Origin: Ulva prolifera
Lineage: Eukaryota; Chlorophyta; Ulvophyceae; Ulvales; Ulvaceae
Assembly: GCA_023078555.1 (NCBI GenBank)
Contig: CM041197.1
Span: 8,960,842 to 9,024,841, forward strand
Direction of reading: 5' to 3'
DNA length: 64,000 bases
Shown: in pieces, positions 22,923-36,100 of the stretch
Layout: every line of letters begins with the position of its first letter
How positions within the stretch are numbered: position 1 is the stretch's first letter
Made by a program: the position numbers and the translations under genes
Notes under the pieces: model-generated
Databases searched by the model: none
Told to the model about the DNA's origin: nothing
What the model saw: only the letters and a program-made list of their open reading frames with translations

Positions 22923-25757
22923 ATGCCGAAGATCACATCCATCTGCTGTATCGGCGCCGGGTATGTGGGGGGCCCCACTATGGCAATGATTGCCTATAAA
23001 TGCCCACACATCAAGGTTGTAGTAGTTGACATCAATCAGGCTCGTATTGATGCCTGGAACAGCGACACGCTGCCGATCTACGAACCAGGACTGGAGGAGG
23101 TACGGTGATCTCTGGGTACAGCGACTTCTTATGCAGCGGTGATATACGTGCCTGAAAATTCTAGGCGATGTGTGGTTGAACATGATCGAGCCAGTCGCAT
23201 GTGGCGACCTAGTTCGCGTCTTGCCATAGTACCCACTCTGCTGCTCTCCGAACCGCTTGACCATGGAACACCCCATCGCGACTGCATACCTGCCTTGATA
23301 AGTATATAGTGACTACATGGTGGGGACACGAGCCGTAGTGAACGTGCTTTATATGCTCAACGATATCTCTTCAGGCATGACTCTCAACGTTGCCGTGAGT
23401 ATGCCCTGGATGATTTTTTGCGTCTTCCGTTGAAATTGAACATGTTTGTCGAGCACGTTGTGCTGTAGATAGGAATTGAAAGGCCTCGCGCGTTTCGTCA
23501 GCGTTTCCTGCTCAGTATTTTGTCAACACGAAGACTTGCGGTTGCAGGTCGTATTCGAGGCTCGTGGCCGCAACTTGTTTTTCTCAGCGGAGCCTGAGAA
23601 ACACATTGCAGAGTCTGACATGATTTTCGTGTCCGTCAACACTCCAACGAAGACGAAGGGTGTGGGCGCGGGCAAGGCCGCAGACCTGTCGTTCTGGGAA
23701 GGAGCAGCCCGTATGATTGCCAGCGTGTCCAAATCGTCGAAGATTGTTGTAGAAAAATCTACTGTCCCCGTAAAGACCGCTGAGGCCATCGGTAAGGTGA
23801 TTATCCTTTACTTGTTGTCAAGATGGTTTATGCCGCTGACTTTTGCGCGATGTATCCCTATCGGTGAAGTGAAGTGTAGCCTGTGTAGCATATGCCGCTT
23901 TTAGCATTCTGAATGGCTTGATAACTGATGAAGCCCAAATACCGGCTGTATTGCGGAGCTTGCGGGTCTCAAGGCGTCGTGCAGATTGCTAACCACGCAA
24001 CAAAATGTAGGTGCTGCGGAGGAACTGCTCAGACCCAAATGTATCGTTTCAGATCCTTTCAAATCCCGAGTTCCTTGCTGGTGCGCTTCGGACGCTGCTG
24101 TATGTACTTGAGTGAGTTTGCTCGCGCGCACATCGACTGCCTGCACCAGGTCTGAAACGCGATCACTGCCGCTTGCGATTTGTGTTCGGCGGACGCTGTG
24201 AATAATGAGTAGAAATGAGTCCGTCTTGAAATGCAGAGGGCACGGCTATCGAGGACTTGAAAATGCCCGATCGAGTGCTGATTGGTGGAGAACAGACTGA
24301 GTCTGGCAAAGCTGCCATCCAGGTGCGCTGGGCCGGCTCTCATGCTTGGTGCAGGCCTTGTCTACACGAGGTAGAGTTTATGATCCCGGATCGGTTGTTT
24401 GAGTAAGAACCACCCCCGAAATACCCCGCACTCCGATGTTTCTCCCTTGTTTCATGGTGGTATGAATGCTGCACTGTCGTGTGCTGAGCCACTGGGCAGC
24501 GGCTTCCACTTGTTTGCACCTCCAGGTGCCAATGAGTGAACTGAAGGCAAAGCTCTCCCGCACATAGCGTAAGATGTGGCTTCTGACTGTGCAGTCTCTA
24601 GTGGACGTGTACGCCAATTGGGTACCCAAGGAACAGATCTTGACATCCAACTTGTGGTCTGCGGAGCTTTCCAAGCTGACTGCCAATGCAATGCTGGCGC
24701 AGCGCATTTCCTCCATCAATTCGATCTCTGCTCTCTGTGAGGCAACCGGCGCTGATGTATCTGAAGTCGCTCGCTGCATCGGAACTGACTCACGCATTGG
24801 TGCTAAATTCCTCAATGCGTCCGTTGGCTTTGGGGGTTCATGCTTCCAGAAAGACATTCTCAACTTGTCTTATGTGTGCGAAACCTATGGCTTGCCGAAG
24901 GTGGCGCAGTACTGGCAATCTGTGCGCACCGCTTCAGTCACAGATGTTGTCACATCTGCTGCTCATTTCAACCACTGGCACCCAGTCGCCACCTGTGGCC
25001 CTGTTCACCAGAATGCGCAAATTTCATGTGGAAACAAAATGACTGCAGGTGGTGGACATGAACGACTATCAGAAGGACCGATTTGTGAAGCGTATGATTT
25101 CAAGCATGTTCAACACCATCCGTAACAAGGACATAGCTCTCTTTGGATTTGCTTTCAAGAAGGATACCGGTACAGTCCCTGCCTCACAGAACTCCCAATT
25201 GGGGTCTCTTGAATAGTGAAAGAGGCGAGCTACATTTGTGTAGGGGATACCCGTGAGACTCCCGCCATTGATGTTTGCAAGGGCCTCATGGATGAGGGTG
25301 CCAAGCTCCGCATTTACGATCCTCAAGTTACCTTTAAGCAGATCAAGCAGGACCTTTCTCTTGATCCTTTCGAGTGGGATGCTCCCAGCCACACAATCGC
25401 TAAGAAGTGCGCACTCGACACAATGCAGTTGTGGTTTTACAGCTGATGAGAATGCATCCAGCTGCTCCTTGTGGTTGATATGCTGTGGCTGTGTGCAGGG
25501 AGAACAAGGCGGCTGATGAACAAGTAAGCGCAAAAGCAACTGCCATGGAAGCTGTGAAGGGCGCTCACGCTGTTGCAATCCTTACAGAGTGGGATGAATT
25601 CAAGACCCTGGACTGGAAAGCAGTTCTCGGCGAGATGCAGCGGCCAGCATTTGTCTTTGATGGACGCAACATCCTCGATCATGAGCACCTGCGTGAACTT
25701 GGATTCATCGTGTATGCTCTCGGCAAGCCTTTGGACCCTTTCATCCTCGGCAACTAA
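22923..25757 (+). CDS. UGD: UDP-glucose 6-dehydrogenase, eight exons, 483 aa
   Basis: It oxidises UDP-glucose to UDP-glucuronate with two NAD+, in the cytosol, supplying uronic-acid donors. Exons: 22923-23099, 23548-23796, 24011-24080, 24237-24322, 24595-24921, 25049-25169, 25244-25406, 25499-25757; seven GT-AG introns, all in phase, 1452 bases. The NAD fold starts at once ([15 protein letters not shown]), followed by [22 protein letters not shown] and [12 protein letters not shown]. The catalytic loop [10 protein letters not shown] puts the nucleophilic Cys at about 277 and the Asp at 281; the Lys and Asn of ELSKLTANA lie near 221 and 225, as expected from the human and plant enzymes. The end carries [24 protein letters not shown] and FVFDGRN. 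Length and details (VYANWVP, GKPLDPF) are plant-like. Four of seven donors are GTGCGC. No residue is missing, so it should be active. Confidence 0.97.
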
Positions 25758-27236
25758 GCCACTGCTCCTCGCTTTGAGCTCTGGTCCATGCCATATTTTC
25801 AGGCAGAGTGATTAAGCGTTAGGTGAGCCACATCTGCAGAGCAGAATGGTCACTTTTTGACGGCTATAGAGCTGTGCAATATGCAATGCCCCACACCAGA
25901 CTGGAGCAGATGGTGTGTTGTGTCTTGCCACATGGTGTGCGCCAGGTGCTGGAACCAATGCTTTTGTGTGGTCGTGCCGCATGGAGGCGTGGACTGGGAT
26001 CACATCATGGTGTGTGCCAGGCTGAGAGGACCATGGCGAGACACCTGTTGATGTGACAGAGAGCCAGGTGGAACCCATGACAGGGAGGGTAGGGGGTTGG
26101 TGAGTATGCACCATTCTGTGGGGTTGTTCCATACACTGCTGTCACGGATGTGTGCAACAATGCACATTGGCTATACCTTCTGAAATCATCTATCTATGTG
26201 TGAGAGATGTCTGACCTGGTAGATGGATGGTATGCGGCTCAGTGACCATATAGCAAGGAATTTGAAATAAATCGCATCCCTTTTTCAACTGCACATCATT
26301 CTAACATTGTCTGTGATAAACTTTTACAAGCTAATAACTGTAGGACTGGATTGAGGATTTTGATGCTGTCGATCACTGCTGAGTCATATGATAAAATCCA
26401 GGGCGGAGTCGTGTTGAGCAGGTGTAATGTTGGCATGCAGTATTGGCAATGAAATAATGAACCGCCAGCTGCGGCAAATGGCATTCACCTGTTGGCAGTG
26501 TACCTGCGGTTGCAACAGTAATAGATACAGAGCTTGTCACATGAGGCTTGCATGTATATCACAGAGCCAGTAATGCGCAATTTGTTCTGACTGATCCTCA
26601 TGCAAGGTGACAGATCTGAGTTCGGGTGGCATGAGGACAAAGGCAGTGACAAAGGCTGCACCGCAAAAACAGCGAGGAATGCAGTAACAGAACCAGCATC
26701 CCAGCCGGACAAACCCACACCACATCCGAGACGATTTCGTTTTTCTTAAGGGCGTTTCAGGGGTTCCCTGCGTCGTGTAGTCCCGGTCATTCAGAGTCAG
26801 AGCATGGTACTCCAGGATCACATCCGCTTCAGGCTTCTCAGTTGGAGCTATAGTGATATTGTGGGCCTACCTGAACCAGCATTACCAGGTGCAGGTTGCT
26901 GGTACAAACTCCCTCAACTGGGTACACGATTCAGAATGGCCTAGTTGAGTTCACATCTACTCGTAGACCGTGGACTGTCAGAATTTACTGTGCATCTAAA
27001 GACATTTTGCGATACGAGTATGACATAGACGACAATATATGTGTTATCTACCACTGCTAATATCCAACGACATTACCGCTGTGCCCTAGCTGAATGCTAG
27101 ACAGAGCTCCAGAGTATCACTCACTGCTACAACCGACTATGGCTGGAAGCCCCACCTAACGCGGGTCTACATAGTGCAGAGTGAATCGCATCAGTCCCCC
27201 TCAGCTCTCACACTATGAGAAACGGAATGGAGTGAC
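25758..27236. other. Intergenic and probable 3' end of the gypsy element
   Basis: No gene is recognised downstream of UDP-glucose dehydrogenase. From about 27236 leftwards the minus strand leaves the gypsy coding frame. A purine-rich GCTGAGGGGGAC on that strand (complement of 27196-27207), followed by TG, would suit a polypurine tract and LTR start, but I could not pair it with a second LTR. Confidence 0.35.
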
Positions 27237-27461
27237 TTAGGTTCCTATGACTGAATTAACAAAATCATAACAGGAATAGATGTAGCTCAATGCGCTCCTC
27301 GAGACCACACGTAGTGGCTCTCGCTGTGCTGTGGGACCAAAGTGCTTGTAGAGCTGGTTTTCCCACAACACATCAACTTCGTCATCCGAATCTTCATTAT
27401 TGTCTTCATCTTCTTCTGCCACTGCGTCAGCCCCGTAGTGATGGACTGACGAGCACTTGAG

Positions 27462-30400
27462 CCCCCATGTTATTTTCCCCGACGGTTGTACACCACGCCA
27501 CCCTCGCTAGCTTGCAGTCTCAACAAAACTCAAAGCGAAAGCATCAGGGCCACCACAGAAACACACTAAATCCATCATTTTTCAAATCAGTTGGCATTGC
27601 GTTCAGTCGAGATGCGTTTAGATGCCATGGCGCTTCCAAATTCGAATGTACTGCCGGACCTGTCCATCTCGTGGGATGTACGCGATTTGCGCCTCGAACC
27701 TCAGCCTTATGAGTCCGCAACTTATGATCAAATAGTTTGGACCCTGGATTCGCGCAGGGGTGCCGTCGCTGCTTGTCTTCGCTGTGACGATGTCAACAAC
27801 ACGGCTGCGAATTTTGTTCTCTCTGAGGAAAAACGGGGAGGTTGCAAGCTATATAAGGAGAAGGATCAGGCCAGTAAAAAAATTACATTGAATCAAATGT
27901 TCAATTGCAATTTCTCGGGTGCTGGGAAAAAATCAGCTAAACTGAAGCAGAGTGCGGGGCTGGTTGGCGCAAACGCTGCCAAACTGGCTACGAACTCAGG
28001 CCAGGCATCTGGCAAAAAATGTCCTACTCGAGTAGGGAAAGATGCTAGGGGCACTGGTGCCACATGTTGTGCTTGCCGGTACAGCATGCACTGTCGGGTG
28101 TTTCGCAATCATCCCAATGATCTGTATATCGTCTTGCATAATCATGGGAAGCACAGTAGTGATCCAAATGAAAAGGGCTGTGCACACCAGCCTTTGAAGG
28201 TCAGCGATGCAACAAGAGCATTCTGTGCTGCCAGAATCACAGATGGAGTACCAAATCCTTTGATACTGCAGAGTGCGATCTACATCACATGGTGTGGTTA
28301 AGCTGTCTGATGTATGGGACTGGAAAGATTCCGCATGTGCAGGCAACCTGCAACGGCTTGCAACCGAAGCCGGACTACCTTCTGCAGAGCCTCACACGTT
28401 GATGTCACAACTTGTGCAGACACCCTTCGTAAAGGACGCTACGATCGACAACACGTTCCTTGCAAATTTGCGCAGGCAGATAGCGACAGCTATGTTTAAA
28501 AAGAATCCCGAGGATGCCATTTCTGTGACCATCAGGGTAAGCCTGTCCAAAGAATAACTCACTCGCCCACTCCAATCTTTCATCACTGAGAATTTGACTC
28601 CTTGCAGTATGGACAGGACGGCAGCTCCGAGCCAAGGATTTTTCTTGCAGAGCCGGTGATCAACAATGAGCAGGACTGCCTCATTATCCTAGCAAATGAT
28701 CAGATGATGAAATGGGCAAGGGAATTCGTTCCTGGTCGAGTCCTTGTGATGGACACCACTTTTGGAACCAACAGATATGGGTTTTCTTTGCTCGTGATGC
28801 TTGCAGTCGATGAGCGGGGCAAAGGGCTGCCTGTCTGTTTCGCCATTATGATGCATGAGGACGCAGCAAGTTTCGAGAAGGTGCTTCAAGTTTTCAAACA
28901 AGCATTGAACGAGGGTGGAGAAGGAAGCAGCAATTTGCAGCCTGCCTCCATTCTGACGGATGATTCAGCAGCTAATCAGAAAGCTGCCAGCTCTGTCTTC
29001 CCGTATGCTGTACAAGGCTTATGTCTCTATCATGTCCGAGCAGCTTTGCAGCAGCAATTGCAAGGCAAAACATCGGGCAGGCCGGCAGAAAGAGCAGAAG
29101 CCTATCACGCCATGGAGAAAGGACTTGTGGCCATCATGTATATGAAAGCCTGCGACACTGAAGAGCAGACGCTTGCGCTTGCATCAAAGATGCTTGATGA
29201 ATGGTGCACAAGGTAGGCGCATCCTCAAGATGTGTCACTTGTGTGAGGCGCTACTTCTAGATCAGCTCAGAGGTATTTGCAGGTGGTCTGAAACACAGCC
29301 TGGAGCCGTGCAGTACGTCAAGAAGCAATGGCAGCCAAAACTCAGTAAGTTTGCCGCTTCACTGACATCTGTAGCATGCCAAAGGCCCTGCATCCTGAAA
29401 GCACCCGAGTATGCAGGAAAGTGGGTGGTGAGTGTATGCACATTCACTTGCTTCGCCGCACAAAGGACCACTGGAGTATGTGAAGGCTTCAACTCTTCCG
29501 CCAAGAGTGTGCTAGACCGAGTCACCGGTCGAAAACATCTGTTCCGAGTGGACCAGCTCATTCTCCACCTGTTTTCGACCATCATGCCAAACTACTACAA
29601 CTCCAGAGCACTACTCGCAGCTGGTGCGCATGAAGTGCCATGTGCCACAACAGGTCAACCTGCTGCAAATGCAGTATGTCACTGTCCATGTGTGTGCAGG
29701 CTTGGTTCGCAATCATAAACGTGAGGAAGCACTGCTTGAGATAGCTACAGATGTAAAAAAGATTCTGGAGCTGCATTGCATGCAGACGACGTCGCTTGTG
29801 GAGCTGACTCATGAGCATACGAACTCAACAAGTGCTCGTGTCACTGTGCAGGGCAAGCAGTACATGCTCACTGCTTGTGATGAGGACCACAACTGCTGTA
29901 GTTGCGATGCAGGCCGCCAGCAGCTCTTCTGTGTCCACCACATGTTGGCGCTCGCTACTATGTTTCCAGAAGTCGCTCAGAAGAACACAGATGCATTCTT
30001 GAACATGTGCGTCAAGCATGCTGGTTCTAACTTCGGAGCAATGGGACACTGTCACCTTGGCAAGGGTGGAATCGCACCACTTGTGCGAGCGCTGAGTATG
30101 ATGCAAACGCCACAGGCTGGTGAAAAGGCAAAAGATTGTGAAGTGCTTACGTGTGCACCGTCCCAAAGAACGCCTTGCAAAGCAGCTGCAGGATCAGGAA
30201 CTGCTGCTTGCGACACTGAAGGCATTGCTGTCAGTAGCGCTGCAGTGATCACTGAAAAGCGAACGCCTTCTAAGATCGAGCAAGACAGGAGAGGTTCAGA
30301 GCTGATGGCTGGTGCACAGGAGATTATTGAACAGTTCAGTGATCGTGACCTCCCTGCGCACCTCCGCAGGAGGATTTACGGCAGCTTCACAACAGTTTTG

Positions 30401-31394
30401 GCCGAGCTCAAGCAAGCCCTTCATCACTCGCGGAGGTCTAGTGTGGTAGCTACAGGCCACATTGCTGCACGAGAAGGCCACTGTGTGCAGAGTTACGTTC
30501 CACAGGTGACAAGGCATAAAACTGCTTTGCAGAGAAGAGATGACTGTGCTGGAAAGCGCAGCAGACCACAAACATCATCGAATGCAGTCGAGGCTAACCA
30601 TTGTGTTCGACCTACTTCGGGTGCCAAGTTTGTCAAGACCAGCAGGAAGATCAAAGCAGACACAAAGAAGACAGCTAGTACATTCGATGAGCGTTCAGCA
30701 AAGTGGGTGGATAAAGTTTTGGAGAAGGAGAACGCAGCTGCAGTGCGCGAGGCCCCGTTGAGCTGTGCAAGGCCACCTCTTCAGCCCATCATAGCCGACG
30801 ATGCTGCCGATACAATCGAATCTCAGGGCGTCGAGATGGACGACATGGTGTATTTACTGACAAATGGGATACAGAATTCTATGTCCAGTATGTAGAAGTG
30901 TTAAAGAGTGTAAGTGCTGTGGGCTGGCCATCGTCTGTAGCAATGTTCAGCACACCTTACAAATGCCATTTGTCCCGCTACGATTGATGCACCAGTGCTA
31001 TCGTCTATTGGCGTTGACAGGACAAGCTTTCAACAAATTGAGTATCTGACGTGAACTTGTGGCAGGTCGAGGCACCCGACCCAACAGGTCGAGTTGTGTG
31101 GGCCCCAGATACATCACGAAAAGCTCAGATATGTGTTAAAACGTAGCTGTGCAAAGTTACGACGGAGTTTCGAGGAGTGCTGTCCATAAACGGTCGTCCA
31201 ATGCCACATCTGCATTGAGTCGCAGCCACCGAGTCGCAATCACGCCGCGAAGGCCACGATGTCCTAACTGATAACCAACAATCGATTTAGTGTGTCTCTG
31301 TGGTGGCCCTGATGCTTTCGCTTTGAGTTTTGTTGAGACTGCAAGCTAGCGAGGGTGGCGTGGTGTATAACCGTCGGGGAAAATAACACGGGGG
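27462..31394 (+). mobile_element. Intact MULE (Mutator-like) DNA transposon, 3.9 kb
   Basis: Terminal inverted repeats of 111 bp lie at 27462-27572 and 31284-31394 and differ at about three positions by eye. Both ends start CCCCC(A/G)TGTTATTTTCC. The flanks carry the duplicated target GCACTTGAG (27453-27461 and 31394-31402; eight or nine bases depending on which G is assigned to the element), the usual size for Mutator elements. The element encloses one complete transposase gene. Near-identical ends and an unbroken gene mean a recent, possibly still active, insertion. Confidence 0.93.
27612..30895 (+). CDS. MULE transposase with SWIM zinc finger, five exons, about 998 aa
   Basis: Exons 27612-28272, 28343-28536, 28608-29212, 29283-29623 and 29700-30895 close in phase (2997 bases). 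It should cut and join the element's own terminal repeats in the nucleus. Residues 1-220 include a C-C...HNHGKH zinc-binding pattern of the WRKY/GCM1-like DNA-binding fold. The MULE catalytic domain follows: VLVMDTTFGTNRYGFSLL (first Asp about 334), ILTDDSAANQKA (second Asp about 403), GLCLYHVRAA, and RTTGVCEGFNSSAKS (Glu about 554). A SWIM finger CxCx8CxH (CSCDAGRQQLFCVH) sits near residues 667-680. The last 200 residues are basic and unmatched. ATG 27627 is an alternative start. All three catalytic acids are present and there is no stop. Confidence 0.9.
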
Positions 31395-33189
31395 CACTTG
31401 AGCGCTTCTGTCCTCTTGAAGCGCCGCTCGAACTTCTTGAGCAGCTCGCGCTCAGCCGGCTCTTGCAGCCGGTTCTGTTGTAGCCATTCTACTGAACCGC
31501 TGTGCCGAACAGCGAGGTACTCAGCAGGGATGTCCAGCAGAGATGTCAAACGAGCCTGAACGCGGCCTGGAGCCAGCTTGCGATCAAGGACCTGAACCAC
31601 ATGATTGTAGCTTGGCTGCGCACGAAGACTTGGGTATGTGACACCTACGTCGCCTGTTCCATCGTGCAGCCAGGGACGGACATCACAGACGTTGAAGATA
31701 TTGTTAACTCGAGAATAAAAATCAGGGAGATTAGGAAGAAGAGTGCCATGCTCTCCTACAGAAATGACAGGAAATGGTCCAACGAATTTGGGCTGCAGCT
31801 TATGTGCCTGAGTCGATGTGCTGACCACATCAAGGACCTTTGCAGAAACCTTAACTCACCTGGGCGATAAACATGTGCTCTTTCAGATGCCTTACGTGCA
31901 CGGATCATAGAATCACGAGCATGTTCTAATGCCACACGTGCTCTGCTGAGCTCTCTCATGCAACCATCGCTCAATATCACCATGCGGAGTATCGATCCCT
32001 GCAGCCAGAGGTGCACGCATATCACGTGGACACCAGCTAAAGAGTAACCTGTGCGACGTAAAGCCTGTGGCAGAATGCACAGTGTTGTGATAGGCATACA
32101 GCAGAGCAGGGACACGTTGTTCCCGGTCGGAGTGATAGTTGTTGACATAAGGGCGTTGCACAGACAAGAAGATACGGTGGAAGTCCTCGGCTTGACCATC
32201 AGTCTGTGGGTGGTAAACCGAAGACACATGCAGCGCAACTTTCAAAAACTTCGAAGCTCTTGCATCATTGAGGCTGTCAGCCATGAATCACGATCTCCAA
32301 TGATGGACTCGGGCACAATACAACAATACATTCATTCCCACAATACTCTACAGAGATGACGTGCAGTGGCATGCGATTAACACGGGACAACAATGGCCCA
32401 CTTGCTGAACTTGTCAACAATGTTGAGGACCGAGTCATGACCTTGTGCATTTTTGGGCAGGCCTTTGAGCCAATCAAGCGTGATCTTCTGAGAAGGTCTG
32501 GTGAGAGCAGGCAATAGATGTATTTGAGGTGTCGGTTGTACTGTTGGCTTATTTAATTGGCACTTTGGACGCTGTCGGACAAAATCCTTCATGTCCTTAG
32601 GAAGCGAAGACCAGTAATAGTGCTGAGCTATGGCATCATAACACTTGCGCCAACCAAAGTGACCAGCCAGAGGAGAAGAATGGTATTCGGCAAGCAGTGC
32701 ACGACGCAAAGCATCATTAGGTGGCACATATGCTCGATAGCGGCCGTCGCGGTTGAAGTAGGGAACGTCATTGTGCAACACGTAGGCAGAGGTCGATGAT
32801 ACGCGATGTGGACCTTGTCGAGCCTTATTTAAAAGGGTTTTAGCGTCGTGACAATCGCGCACTGCTTTCTGGATGCGTGACAACCAACTGTCATATGGTG
32901 CAATAGCTCCGATAATCATGAGCCTAAGGTCTGGACGTTTAGACAAGCCATCAGCAAAATTGTTGACGTCTCCTGGTAAGCATTCCACCATGAGATTGTA
33001 CTCAGACAGAAACTGTTACCAGCGAACCTGGCGTGCAGACAAAATGGACTGTGTCATGAAGTGTTGTAGCGGACGATGATCGGTCTGGCAAACAACTTGA
33101 AACGAAACGCCGTACAAGAAATGTCGCCAAATACGTAACGCTAGCGCTAGAACTATAGCTTAACGCTGGTTGTCCTGACATAGCCTGCA

Positions 33190-36100
33190 ATGCAGACTGC
33201 GCGTCTGACCTGAACACCACTGTAGCGTTTCTGACATCGGGTGCAGACCTCGCTGGACATGTCGTGGCCTAGCTATGTAACTGAGCCATGATCGTTGCTA
33301 GCATCGCTCGAGCCAGCGCGGCTGCGCGCAAATGCACTCACGCTGCGTGCAAACGTCTGCACATGCATGCATGCGCGACTGTGCGCTCAGCCGTGCCATC
33401 AGCTCTGATGCACGCTCGTCTCTGTACTGCTTGGTGTAGTTGCACTGCTCATAAGCCTTCTCATCCTTGAGGATGCTCGGCTTTTTTGGGCTGAGAACGA
33501 AATCAAAATGCTATCAATTACATCGGGATGAACGGCCTCTATGTTGTGATGTGCCGAGCTGACAGTGCAGAATAGACAGTGCTCTGAGTTATGAGCATGT
33601 AAGGGGAAGCAAAGGCGTCGGTGCGGAGCACTGTTGAAAGGGAGTGTGAGATGGTGCATTCAAACTAATTAAGATATCAAGATACAAGATTCGAGTTCAA
33701 GTCAAGTAGTACCAAGTCAAGATCAAGCAAGACTGGTTCTCATAGATACTTTAGGGCATTGTATTAGCACTTAAGACTGCATCGATTCGCAGGGTGACAG
33801 TTAGTTCAGCTTACTCCCTATTACTTTAGCTCGTAAGCATGTGTTGTCTAGGCCACTCACATGCCTAGCTGCCCTGGAACCATCCTGGTTCAGGGCCTGT
33901 GTAAGATCATGACAGACATGTGGACACAAACTCTGACAGCCTGTGTGGAGGCTCGTTCGTTGTATGCTGCAACCGTCCCAACCGCAGACATGAAATGGGG
34001 TAGGTGGCTGAGATCAGGTCATGTATTTTTGCTGTTCAATGTGTGATCAGTGTGAGCTTGTGTTTGCCGAATCTGCTCTTAAGTTGTACTTCAGTTCATC
34101 CTCCAACCGAGTAGACCATTGTAAATACCCTCGTCATTTGTACAAGCGTTTGTACAACATAACGTACACATTATACATCAAATTTATTAGTCGTACGCAC
34201 ATGTGTGTGCGCAATATGTGTACAGTGTCCTGTGCATTCCAATTGCAGTTCATGTCAGGCGCATCACCAGACGTGGCTACGAGTGCACAACAGAGGGCGA
34301 CCAGCGTGATTCGAGACGGTATCACTCATGCGTCAGTCGCATTTGGATTGTGCAACTTTAATTGCTCACGGGGTGGGTGGTTCCTGATGACATCGACGGC
34401 AGCAACGTACTACGCTCCCCTTCACAGCCGCGTGCAAATCAACACAAGCCATTGCCACCGCTGTTGTTGACAGTTAAGATCCACAGTTGGTTCATGGGCT
34501 CAATTGAGAAACTCCCAGTTATGGGAAACCTGGCATCACAGAGTGCGATGAGTGGGTTCATGTGGGTCTGCAGGCCTCGCTGCATGCCGCTGTTGAGTAG
34601 TGCCTTGTACCTGGATGATGTGAGTGCAAAACGACAATGCGGCGTAGGAGATGTGGATCTGCATGCAAGTATTACAAAAGAATACAAACACTACAAACGG
34701 ATCTGCGTGCATGACCATCGAGGCACACTGTCGGGAGATCTGGAGTCGGGAGATCTGGAGTTGCCACAGTGCACGCCATGACGCCAGACTAGGGCAGCAA
34801 AGGCAGGTGACACAGGCGCGACCCTGCGACATTGCTCCAGAGCCTGCGACGTTGCGCCGGCCCACGCGTATTGCCCCAGGTTTCCACGGGCTGCCTTGCG
34901 CCACATGATCCTCCCCTCGCTGAGGCCTCAGCGTGCGGGGTCGGATGCCTACCTTGGTGCAGCCTCCTGCCAACCCTATCCTCGATTTTTGTTTGTTGTT
35001 TGCAAGGCTCGGTTCATGCGTGAGGAAGCTACGGCGCAACTCAGGGCTATATGGACCTGGTGTGTCACTTTGCGGTGATAACACGTCCATATGACCACAC
35101 CTGGACGCCGCACAAAGAGGCACGACCATCTACTTAAAGCAAAACATCATAGTACGCTTTGTAGAGGCGATTTGGGGAGGATTGGACAAGCGGGCGAGCC
35201 GTTGTGCAGCTTTGGGGAGCAGCGACCGCGAAAAGCGATTCTCCCCAATAAGAGAGGCCTATTTGGCGAATAAGGGCCATTCTCCCCAACAAACTAAAGT
35301 GAAACACTACGAGTGCCCAATCGACCGAGACAATACCTGAAACCTTCCCCAAAGTGTCAAATTCGCAGTGTATTTTGCGCGCCCACTATGGTCCCACCAT
35401 GTAGCGGGAGTGCATAAACCCCTACATACACAGCGATGTCTCTGTACGTGACTGCCGCAACATGTGCGCAGGCAACGGCAGTTTATTGAGGCAGCGCCGA
35501 GTCTGAATCTTTGGGCCTGGATGCACCTTAACGCGGGATAACGGTTGTGACGCGTGTCAAGTGAACCTCAGCTGTGAAGTACAGTACGCCGTAGATGGTC
35601 AGAAGAAGGCGATTTTCGTGAGGATCAGTTGACATCATTGAAGCTGCTTCACTGCATCCGGGGCTTTCCTTGAACACTTGAAGTCTGGCCACCCCCCACA
35701 AGCTGCCGTGGCTATCTCAGATACGACGGAGACACAGTGTGTGTTCGATTCGTTTACATTTTTTCTAGGCGTCGAAGCCCGCAGCCGCAATACGTCGCTT
35801 GGGTCCCACTACAAGGAGGTAAGCAGCCCCCGTTTTGCAAAACTTGCAGTTCTGTGCTCGCGAGCAGCTATCGTTGCAGGCTCCGAAATGCCACATGTCC
35901 CGGGTCTAAGCGAACGCTCTTCAATGGCCTTCACGATCGGCATGAACGGCTGTATCTGTTGCCGTTTGTTGCCGTAATTACCAACGGTCGTTGGCGGATG
36001 TCACGCTTCTTCAGTGGCTCGTGCCGGTGCTTACCGCAGCCGCTGGTTCTGTAGCTACGACGTGACAAACATTACTATTATCGAGGCCTTGCATGCCGTG

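Larger units (their letters stand above)
27237..33190 (-). mobile_element. Degenerate Ty3/gypsy retrotransposon, 3' part of pol, split by a MULE
   Basis: On the minus strand from about 33180 the frame shows an RNase H end (FQVVCQTDHRPLQHF), a stop codon near 33017, then EYNLMVECLPGDVNNFADGLS. The integrase follows: zinc-binding H-x-H (EYHSSPLAGHF) with the first Cys of the CxxC pair replaced by Arg, then DWLKGLPKN...DKFSKW, a stop after VPC, IGDRDSWLT and YHPQTDGQAE. The tail has KFVGPFPVISV and a chromodomain-like segment (VVQVLDRK...EYLAVRHSGSVEWL). The last 60 codons continue at 27460-27237 beyond the inserted MULE. Reverse transcriptase, protease, gag and the 5' LTR are absent, so it is 5'-truncated and cannot move by itself. 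Confidence 0.85.

Noticed and set aside
27196-27236. 3' LTR of the gypsy element
   Set aside because: A purine tract followed by TG is present but no second LTR is available to define the boundaries.
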